Below are positions 6,165 to 11,540 of a stretch of DNA of 11,540 nt, piece by piece; position 1 is the first letter of the stretch, and each line of letters begins with the position of its first letter. Origin of the DNA: Bacillaceae bacterium UBA7792 (GTDB taxonomy: Bacteria; Bacillota; Bacilli; Bacillales; Cytobacillaceae); contig DLCS01000224.1 of NCBI GenBank assembly GCA_002480735.1, positions 1-11,540 on the forward strand, read 5' to 3'. A model generated the notes under the pieces. That model ran no database searches. It had not been told where the DNA came from and worked only from the letters and a program-made list of their open reading frames with translations. The translations under genes and the position numbers were made by a program.

Positions 6165-6166
6165 CA
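6124..6166. repeat. 43-nt direct repeat, copy 2 (other copy at 4318-4360)
   Basis: The partner of the copy at 4318-4360, with 39 of 43 positions identical by eye. It lies at the presumed outer edge of the recombinase-carrying element, so it also marks a candidate region for the attachment site. Serine recombinase att sites usually share only a very short core, which argues against both copies being att halves. Confidence 0.7.
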
Positions 6167-6176
6167 GCCACCAATG

Positions 6177-7748
6177 TTATATTTCTACATCTATCTCAAT
6201 CCCAGACTTGAATTCAACAGTGAGCTTATCTTCATATATCGTTACCTTTTCAATCAGCCGCCTTACCAACTGCTCATCATATTCCTCCAACCCGCAGGAC
6301 TGTTCATTCAAGAAATCATTCATTTCAGCGATTCGTTGCCTTTTCCCTTCTCGCTCTGCATTTTCAACCAGTGCATTTTGCTTCAATTCTCGAAGGCGGT
6401 AAATTTCATCAGCCACATCTTCATAGTCATTCTTTGACTTTGCTTGTATAAGAAGCTGTTGCTGTAATTCTTCCAATTTGCCATCAATATCATCGGTGGC
6501 AGTATCATTTTCTTCATTTAATATAGTAGCGATATTTATCTGCAACGTTGAGAGAAAGGATTCTTTTTTAGCCAAAAGGTCGTTAATAGCCTTGACCACC
6601 GCTGTCTGCAACGTTTCCTCGTTTATGGTAGGGGCAGTGCATTCAGACCCTCTTTCCTCCAATCGGCTGACGCATCTCCAAACAATAGACTTGTAGCCTC
6701 GGTTATTCCAATGTACCCGTCGGTAAATATCGCCGCAGTGTCCGCAGTAAACAATACTCGATAAAGCATACTTGCTGCTATAAACTCTCTTTTTACCCCT
6801 TTTCCCGCCACGAAGATTGGCTCTTCGAACCATCTCTTCTTGAACCTGCATAAAAAGGTCTCGTGGAATGATAGGCTCATGGCTGTTTTCAACATAATAC
6901 TGGGGAACGATGCCGTTATTCTTGACCCGCTTTTTAGAAAGGAAATCAACCGTATAAGTCTTTTGTAGAAGGGCATCACCGATGTACTTTTCATTCTGCA
7001 GTATCTTTTTCAGTGTTTCAGGTCTCCATTTAGATTTGCCTGCCGCTGTAAGAATACCGTCTGTTTCCAGCCCTCTTGCTATCTGTAAAAGGCTTGCTCC
7101 CTCAAGGTACTCTCTGTAAATCCGTTTAACAACCTCAGCACCCTTTGGTTCAATCACTAGCTGCTTATTTTCATCCTTGGTGTATCCAAGGAAACGCTTG
7201 TGGTTGACTTGGACTTCACCTTGCTGATATCTATACTGAATACCCAGCTTTACGTTCTGGCTTAAGGACTGACTTTCCTGTTGGGCAAGGGATGCCATGA
7301 TGGTCAGCAATACTTCACCCTTAGAATCCATGGTGTTGATATTCTCTTTCTCGAAGAATACCGCGATGTTTTTATCCTTTAACTGACGGATGTATTTAAG
7401 GCAATCCAACGTGTTTCTGGCAAATCGGCTGATGGATTTTGTGATAATCATGTCAATTTTTCCTGCCATACATTCTTCAATCATGCGGTTGAACTCTTCA
7501 CGCTTCTTGGTATTTGTACCTGTGATGCCGTCATCTGCAAAAATACCTGCCAGTTCCCATTCCTTGTTCTTCTTAATATATTTTGTATAATGCTCGATCT
7601 GAATTTCATAACTTGAAGCCTGCTCTTCACTATCCGTTGAAACACGACAGTAAGCAGCCACTCGTATTTTGGGTTTGCTTTCACTATTTTTATTATTTCC
7701 AACCCGTTTAATTGCCGGAATCACTGTTACATTCCTACTTACCGCCAC
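6177..7748 (-). CDS. Large serine recombinase (third gene of the recombinase set)
   Basis: A 523-residue serine recombinase, the class that integrates and excises phages and transposons. The resolvase-type catalytic domain (about 26-175) has the nucleophile S37 in [10 protein letters not shown], and downstream [12 protein letters not shown] and FFEKENINT. The Recombinase domain follows (about 185-300; GRKSKW-like AGKSKW and NEKYIGD), then a zinc ribbon with C335, C338, C359 and C370, and a coiled-coil-rich tail (about 400-480). The start is the GTG at 7746-7748, with GAGGTG 7-8 nt upstream. The gene begins 3 nt after the middle recombinase gene, so the genes are co-transcribed. Length and motifs are complete, so it should be active. 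It shares many motifs with the first recombinase and is a paralogue. Which of the two performs integration cannot be told. It is the last gene of the element before the terminator. Confidence 0.93.
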   Translation of the reverse strand: MAVSRNVTVIPAIKRVGNNKNSESKPKIRVAAYCRVSTDSEEQASSYEIQIEHYTKYIKKNKEWELAGIFADDGITGTNTKKREEFNRMIEECMAGKIDMIITKSISRFARNTLDCLKYIRQLKDKNIAVFFEKENINTMDSKGEVLLTIMASLAQQESQSLSQNVKLGIQYRYQQGEVQVNHKRFLGYTKDENKQLVIEPKGAEVVKRIYREYLEGASLLQIARGLETDGILTAAGKSKWRPETLKKILQNEKYIGDALLQKTYTVDFLSKKRVKNNGIVPQYYVENSHEPIIPRDLFMQVQEEMVRRANLRGGKRGKKRVYSSKYALSSIVYCGHCGDIYRRVHWNNRGYKSIVWRCVSRLEERGSECTAPTINEETLQTAVVKAINDLLAKKESFLSTLQINIATILNEENDTATDDIDGKLEELQQQLLIQAKSKNDYEDVADEIYRLRELKQNALVENAEREGKRQRIAEMNDFLNEQSCGLEEYDEQLVRRLIEKVTIYEDKLTVEFKSGIEIDVEI

Positions 7749-7751
7749 TTG

Positions 7752-8165
7752 TTACACCTCACTTTCTATCAGACTGTAAGCATATTCCGCCTGCTTGTAT
7801 GGATCTTCATATTTTTGCACCAGAGGTTTTACTTTGAACTTTACAGGGTAATCCCTTACCGGTTCATCTTTAGGCTCCCATATCCTTCCGAGCTTTTCTG
7901 CTCGTTTTCGTTTTTCTACTCTGGCTTTTTCAAAGGTCTCTTCATCAATAATTGGAGGGTAGAATTCATCGCCCAAGTAATGCTTGTTCTGCAACATCTT
8001 ACTTGCTGTGGCATGGTAGCAGTCTATCCCAGCTTTTTTAGTAGCACCCTTCAAAGAAAGTCCTGCCAAGTATCCTGAAAATAATTCTTTTACTTGTTCT
8101 GCTGCTATTTCATCTACAACAGCCTTTCCATCTTCAATTCTATATCCATAGGGTGTGTGACCCAT
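7752..8165 (-). CDS. Short recombinase-like protein lacking the catalytic domain
   Basis: A 137-residue protein that matches only a piece of the large serine recombinase DNA-binding region (Recombinase domain): it opens with PYGYRIEDGKAVVDE, followed by GLSLKGATKKAGI, MLQNKHYLGDE and PPIIDEETFEKA. There is no resolvase domain, no nucleophilic serine motif and no zinc ribbon, so it cannot cut DNA itself. Its ATG directly follows the stop of the first recombinase (TAG then ATG with no gap), and the third recombinase starts 3 nt after its stop. The frame is intact, ends cleanly and has its own distinct C-terminus (VQKYEDPYKQAEYAYS), so it looks like a maintained gene rather than decay. A DNA-binding accessory or directionality role is inferred. 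Similar short genes between two large recombinases occur in other Firmicute elements, from memory. Confidence 0.82.
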   Translation of the reverse strand: MGHTPYGYRIEDGKAVVDEIAAEQVKELFSGYLAGLSLKGATKKAGIDCYHATASKMLQNKHYLGDEFYPPIIDEETFEKARVEKRKRAEKLGRIWEPKDEPVRDYPVKFKVKPLVQKYEDPYKQAEYAYSLIESEV

Positions 8166-9728
8166 CTAATTCACCAACCTTTCCTTCAATGTGATTCCAC
8201 ATTTTAATTCAAATCCAACTTCCTCTCGTGAAAATACCATAATCTTTTCTACGTAATTTTCAAACAGCTCATCCTCATAGGCTGTAAGCATTTGGGACTT
8301 AGTTGCAAACTTAAGCAGACGGTCAACCTCTTCAACTTTTGTAAAATTCCCATTGACGGAACGAGTAAGTTGATCCTTTTCGACAAGAAGCCTTTCTCTT
8401 TCTGCTTCCAATGAATTCTTTTCTTTATTAAACAGAGCAGGTTCCAGACACCCTTTGGCCATTAAACCCGTCAGCATCTGGCTCTGCTCCATGTTGTTTT
8501 CAATCCTAGTTTCCAATTCTTCAATTCTGCGAAAACTTGCCGCATTGTTCTGGTTACGTAACCCATTCAAAAGTGGTCTTAATATGAATTTCTGACCGAA
8601 AATGAGTTTATTCATCATCGTAACAAAAGCAGTCTTTATATCTTCATCTCGAATGAACTGCATAGAACATTCCGTTATATTGCCTATATGCTTACTACAG
8701 CACCAAGCGACGTATTTTCTTCCAGATGAATGAATTCGTCTTTTAAAGGTACTGCCACATTCCGAGCAAATAATTTTGCCAGAAAAGGAATATCGGTTTT
8801 GATATTTACTGTTGCGCTTTTCGATGCCTTTTTCCTTTGCTCTCTGATTAAGAATGGCATCTACTGCTTCAAAATCCTCATGGCTGATAATTGCCTCATG
8901 ATGGTTTTCTACTAGATACATATTTTTCTCACCATAATTGGTGTGCCTGTTAAAATGGCTGTCAGTATAAGTCTTTTGCAAAATAACATCGCCAGTATAT
9001 TTTTCATTGGTCAGAATCCCTCTAATCGTAGTAGCTGTCCAACGACCTCCTCTTTTTGAAGGGATACCCTTTTGATTAAGATCATTTGCAACTTTCTGTG
9101 TGCCTTTGCCCGATAATACCTCTGCAAAAATATACTTCACAATTTCTGCTTGCTCAGGATTTACCACCATTTGACCGTCAATGTTGTCATAACCATATGG
9201 TGGGTATGAAATCTTAAAAGTTCCGTTCTGAAATCTCCTTTGAATTGCCCACTTGTTATTTTCCGAAATGGAGATTGACTCACTTTCTGCAAGCCCGCTT
9301 AATATAGAAAGCATCAGTTCACTTTCCATTGATTGGGTATTGATATTCTCTTTCTCAAAGTAGATATAAATCCCAAGGTCCAACAGTTTACGAACCATCT
9401 CCAAACAATCCGTAGTGTTTCTTGCAAACCTACTAATGGACTTTGTAATAATTAAGTCAATCTTCTTGTTTTCACAATCTGACAGCATTCTTAGAAGTTC
9501 CGTTCGGTTTTCTTTTTTAGTGCCACTAATTCCCTCATCATAATACAAGCCAACATACTCCCATTCTGGGTTTGCCTTTATGTAAGTCTCATAATGGGAT
9601 TTTTGTGCTTGTAGACTTACTAACTGTTCATCACTACCCGTAGAAACACGACAGTATGCGGCCACTCGTAGTTTAGGTTTGATAATCGATGCAACCTTAT
9701 TTCCTTCTATTTTCGTTATCTTTTTCAT
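8166..9728 (-). CDS. Large serine recombinase (first gene of the recombinase set)
   Basis: A 520-residue serine recombinase starting at the ATG at 9726-9728, which has AGGAGG 7 nt upstream; a longer frame from 9755 is rejected because it would contain that ribosome site. The catalytic domain (about 18-165) has nucleophile S29 in AAYCRVST, then [19 protein letters not shown] and YFEKENINT. The Recombinase domain (about 175-290) contains PPYGYDNIDG, GGRWTATTIRGIL and NEKYTGD. The zinc ribbon uses C321, C324, C343 or C344, and C354. A charged helical region (about 385-450) is probably the coiled coil. It follows the SHOCT gene by 61 nt and abuts the short middle recombinase. All expected domains are present and of normal length. 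With its paralogue downstream it forms a two-recombinase system, reminiscent of ccrA/ccrB and of the recombinase sets in streptococcal mef elements. Confidence 0.93.
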   Translation of the reverse strand: MKKITKIEGNKVASIIKPKLRVAAYCRVSTGSDEQLVSLQAQKSHYETYIKANPEWEYVGLYYDEGISGTKKENRTELLRMLSDCENKKIDLIITKSISRFARNTTDCLEMVRKLLDLGIYIYFEKENINTQSMESELMLSILSGLAESESISISENNKWAIQRRFQNGTFKISYPPYGYDNIDGQMVVNPEQAEIVKYIFAEVLSGKGTQKVANDLNQKGIPSKRGGRWTATTIRGILTNEKYTGDVILQKTYTDSHFNRHTNYGEKNMYLVENHHEAIISHEDFEAVDAILNQRAKEKGIEKRNSKYQNRYSFSGKIICSECGSTFKRRIHSSGRKYVAWCCSKHIGNITECSMQFIRDEDIKTAFVTMMNKLIFGQKFILRPLLNGLRNQNNAASFRRIEELETRIENNMEQSQMLTGLMAKGCLEPALFNKEKNSLEAERERLLVEKDQLTRSVNGNFTKVEEVDRLLKFATKSQMLTAYEDELFENYVEKIMVFSREEVGFELKCGITLKERLVN

Positions 9729-9732
9729 CGCC

Positions 9733-9742
9733 TCACCTCCTT
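9733..9742 (-). promoter_or_regulatory. Ribosome binding site that fixes the start of the first recombinase
   Basis: AAGGAGGTGA on the minus strand lies just before the ATG at 9726-9728 and inside the longer alternative frame. It is the reason for choosing the 520-residue form. Confidence 0.8.
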
Positions 9743-9789
9743 CTTGGTAGGTCACATATTACCTCTGAAACCCTTATATATCAACGATT

Positions 9790-10026
9790 TCAGGGCATTA
9801 TCTCTGCTAAAAAAGGAGAGAAAGTTTGGCGATTGAGTGCGTCTATCTTGTTGAATTCTGCCTCCGTTATTAAACCTTTTTTGAGCATCTTTCTAAGTAA
9901 TTTCTCTGCTTGAATATAATCAAACTCACGCTGTAGCTGCTCCTGTGACATTTTCTTTAATTCGATGCTTTTGTCTATAACCCCATCTGAGATCTTCATA
10001 ACTTTTTTATCCTCATGCTGATTCAC
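9790..10026 (-). CDS. Small SHOCT-domain protein preceding the recombinases
   Basis: A 78-residue protein with no membrane segment. Residues 41-65 (EKLLRKMLKKGLITEAEF, then NKID) match the SHOCT motif, a short helical segment usually at protein ends and thought to aid oligomerisation. The preceding part (KKMSQEQLQREFDYIQAEK) is a charged helix. The conserved-looking end (RQTFSPFLAEIMP) resembles small proteins found directly upstream of recombinase genes in Firmicute prophages and conjugative elements, from memory. The start is GTG at 10024-10026, with AGGAGG 9-10 nt upstream. It lies 61 nt before the first recombinase and after a strong terminator, so it probably heads the integration transcript. 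An accessory role in recombination is guessed from position only. Confidence 0.75.
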   Translation of the reverse strand: MNQHEDKKVMKISDGVIDKSIELKKMSQEQLQREFDYIQAEKLLRKMLKKGLITEAEFNKIDALNRQTFSPFLAEIMP

Positions 10027-10104
10027 GTAGAATCACCTCCTACCTAATAGCCGCGGGAACAGGTCGAAGTTGAGGATTTGTAAAAATAAAATAAAATCAG
10101 AGCA
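10027..10104 (-). promoter_or_regulatory. Presumed promoter region of the SHOCT-recombinase genes
   Basis: This gap lies between the terminator after the endolysin gene and the SHOCT ribosome site, so a promoter is expected. I see only weak elements: an AT-rich stretch next to TTTACA, a CCGCGG palindrome near 10051-10056 (minus strand CCCGCGG) and a CTATTA that could be a poor -10. No convincing -35/-10 pair was found, which may mean a regulated promoter or read-through past the terminator. Confidence 0.3.
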
Positions 10105-10142
10105 TAAAAAAAGAGCCTGCAAGGGAATAACCCCCACAGGCT
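10105..10142 (-). terminator. Strong Rho-independent terminator after the endolysin gene
   Basis: On the minus strand AGCCTGTGGGGG pairs with CCCTTGCAGGCT (12 pairs, three of them G-U) around a TTATT loop, followed by CTTTTTTTATG. It lies about 80 nt past the endolysin stop and separates the late phage transcript from the integration module. Nothing else was recognised between 10143 and 10221. Confidence 0.9.
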
Positions 10143-10221
10143 ATATACATCTAATAGTTAATATTTTTAGGGAAACTCTGTAAAGCTAAAGCATAATTGC
10201 TTATTTACTCGCTCCCCTTGA

Positions 10222-10923
10222 TTAATCATACTTAATAAATGCATCCGTAAATCCTGCCTTTTTAGCTTTTGCAAGCTGTGCCTCAGCATTTGCTTTGACA
10301 GTGTATGCACCTATTTGTACACGATAGTATTTCTTTTTCGCTGGTTCTGCTGATTTTACTCCTTCACTTAGAAGTTTCTTAACATCTGCTCTAAAGGTAT
10401 CCATGGTCTTGCCATGCTTAGGAAACCAGTGCATAACATCCGCATGGCTACTGGCTATACCTTGTTTATAGCCTTCACTATGACAGATGATATCCTTCTC
10501 ACTTAGTCCATAGAGTTTGCAAAGATGTACACAAAGCTCCACTGCTTCCTTATAAACAGCAGAAAAATACGAGGCATCGGTTAGACCGTCCTCGCAAATT
10601 TCAAAACCTATATGGGTATTATTCGCATCCCCTCCAGCATGCCAACCACGATGATTCCAAGGCAATGTTTGGTATGTGGCAATGGAGCCATCTGCTAACT
10701 TACCAATAAAAGAATGGACACAAACTTGACGACCTCCGGGTTTATCCTGATTCCAATGATTGTTGTATTGGTTCTTTCCGAGCAAACCGTCATCTGGACC
10801 AACATATCTCTTCAACCACGGGTTGTTAGCCCCTGTTGAGTGAATCATTATACCCTTCGGTTTTATTGTTTTGCCTGCTTTGTAGCAGGCATTGTTCGTA
10901 AGTATTAGTTTGTATAATTTCAT
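10222..10923 (-). CDS. Phage endolysin: N-acetylmuramoyl-L-alanine amidase with C-terminal SPOR-like segment
   Basis: A 233-residue lysin that should cut the amide bond between N-acetylmuramic acid and L-alanine in peptidoglycan. The amidase_2 domain (about 20-185) shows H28 (KGIMIHSTG) as probable zinc ligand, E108 (HIGFEICED) and the cluster HSEGYKQGIASSHADVMHW with H148 and H160, followed by HGKTMDTFR. The last 36 residues (from YYRVQIGAYTVKANAEAQL) resemble the first half of a SPOR peptidoglycan-binding domain, which suggests a reduced wall-binding tail. There is no signal peptide, as expected for a holin-dependent lysin. The ATG at 10921-10923 is preferred over the GTG at 10932 because GAGGTG overlaps the latter. 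It starts 17 nt after a presumed structural gene. No holin gene is seen in the window. A bacterial wall amidase is less likely given the position beside the recombinases. Confidence 0.9.
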   Translation of the reverse strand: MKLYKLILTNNACYKAGKTIKPKGIMIHSTGANNPWLKRYVGPDDGLLGKNQYNNHWNQDKPGGRQVCVHSFIGKLADGSIATYQTLPWNHRGWHAGGDANNTHIGFEICEDGLTDASYFSAVYKEAVELCVHLCKLYGLSEKDIICHSEGYKQGIASSHADVMHWFPKHGKTMDTFRADVKKLLSEGVKSAEPAKKKYYRVQIGAYTVKANAEAQLAKAKKAGFTDAFIKYD

Positions 10924-10940
10924 TATAATCACCTCAACAT

Positions 10941-11540
10941 TTAATCATTTGGCTCAGGTGTAAGATGGACAGGGTACAGGTGATAGGTAAACTTTAAATC
11001 ACAATAAGCATTTGATGATGTTCCATCACTTCCCATACAGATATACAGTCCATAACCGGCTGGAACTCTGGCCTGCCGCATTTGAATATGAATGTGCAAG
11101 GATTCTGCTGAAGTATTCGATCCGACAGGTGTACTCCGTTGAATTCTAGTGAACGTCTCCTCATCATTGGAAATATACAAGTCCAGTTCCTTTTCACTAG
11201 TATCCGATTGACGACAAAGAGTTATCAAATGGCAATCATAAGCCGTCGTATACAATTCTCCGCCCTGACCGCCAATAACCACACTATTAATAGGTAATAT
11301 CGTGTGCAAAGGACCACGGACACTGTTTGCACCGCCTGAACCCGAGACATTACCCGACAAAATATATCTTGAATAGGCCGAACGGGTGAAGTCACTAATA
11401 ATAGCCGTTGCTGTGGATGAGAGAGGTATTGCGGAAGTCACATTTTCTGCTCTTTCAAGTAGAAAAAGGCTCTCACCTGCCTCAACGGTGGTACTACCTA
11501 TGGAAAACCTCTGACTTGTCCAGTAAGCTGTACAAATTGG
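10941..11540 (-). CDS. Unrecognised protein, probably phage structural (5' end beyond window)
   Basis: An open frame of 199 residues plus stop enters from the right edge; an internal GTG at 11439-11441 could be mistaken for a start, but the frame stays open upstream with similar composition. The visible C-terminal part is rich in Ser, Thr and Gly, with no membrane segment: for example FSIGSTTVEAGESLFLLERAE, LSGNVSGSGGANSVRGP and a final FTYHLYPVHLTPEPND. This has the feel of a beta-rich particle-surface protein. I do not recognise the family. Its position 17 nt before the endolysin gene in the same direction suggests a late phage gene, such as a tail-tip, fibre or baseplate-associated protein, but that rests on context alone. 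Confidence 0.55.
   Translation of the reverse strand, partial: PICTAYWTSQRFSIGSTTVEAGESLFLLERAENVTSAIPLSSTATAIISDFTRSAYSRYILSGNVSGSGGANSVRGPLHTILPINSVVIGGQGGELYTTAYDCHLITLCRQSDTSEKELDLYISNDEETFTRIQRSTPVGSNTSAESLHIHIQMRQARVPAGYGLYICMGSDGTSSNAYCDLKFTYHLYPVHLTPEPND

Noticed and set aside
4318..6166. The two 43-nt copies as attL and attR of the recombinase element
   Set aside because: Large serine recombinase sites normally share only a few bases, and both copies form terminator hairpins in proper places; kept only as a repeat finding.
6157..6437. Plus-strand frames of 81 and 87 codons antisense to the recombinase tail
   Set aside because: Both lie opposite the coiled-coil-coding part of a convincing gene; they are shadows of its codon pattern.
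6623..6994. Minus-strand frame of 123 codons inside the third recombinase
   Set aside because: It overlaps a complete, motif-rich recombinase in another frame and has no recognisable domain or start signal.
7749..8078. Plus-strand frame of 109 codons opposite the short recombinase-like gene
   Set aside because: The minus-strand frame has clear Recombinase-domain motifs and abuts its neighbours; the plus frame has none.
10994..11197. Minus-strand frame of 67 codons inside the presumed structural gene
   Set aside because: It is a shifted reading of the longer open frame that runs to the window edge.
11439..11441. GTG as the start of the right-hand gene
   Set aside because: The frame remains open from here to the window edge with consistent composition, and no ribosome site precedes this codon.
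1..11540. CRISPR array, tRNA, rRNA or insertion sequence
   Set aside because: No regularly spaced repeats, no tRNA-like or rRNA-like stretch and no transposase gene were seen in the window.

Overview
All supported genes lie on the minus strand, so the window is transcribed from right to left. The low G+C, the strong AAGGAGG-type ribosome binding sites, the Van-type two-component system, the DUF1413 gene and the serine-recombinase integration module all point to a Firmicute (Bacillota), most likely a Clostridia-type chromosome. I cannot name the species from the sequence.

Right part (about 6,124-11,540): the end of a prophage or prophage-derived element. In transcription order it holds the 3' part of an unrecognised gene, probably phage structural; an endolysin (amidase_2 domain plus a short C-terminal SPOR-like segment); a strong terminator; a small SHOCT-domain gene; and three abutting recombinase genes. 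The outer two recombinases are full-length large serine recombinases. The middle one encodes only a fragment of the Recombinase domain, with no catalytic domain. A hairpin terminator closes this unit at about 6,124-6,164, and the element boundary is probably near there.

Middle part (about 4,311-6,090): a MerR/TipA-type regulator and an overlapping putative Zn-dependent protease (DUF2268, HEFHH motif). They share a MerR-type promoter with a 19-bp spacer and a dyad. Two near-identical 43-nt copies (39/43) of the same hairpin terminator sit on either side of this pair.

Left part (1-4,308): a glycopeptide-response-like cluster. From a near-consensus promoter come a DUF1413 gene, a VanR-type regulator and a VanS-type kinase. 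VanS starts at a TTG inside the end of vanR, as I recall for vanA vanRS. Next comes a membrane-anchored serine D,D-carboxypeptidase of the VanY-D kind, preceded by three contiguous 11-bp direct repeats that look like a VanR binding region. A VanZ-family membrane protein runs off the left edge. No vanH, D-Ala:D-Lac or D-Ala:D-Ser ligase, vanX, vanXY or vanT is present between the sensor genes and the effector genes. As seen here, this is a Van regulatory system wired to accessory cell-wall functions rather than a standard resistance operon. Genes left of position 1 are unknown.
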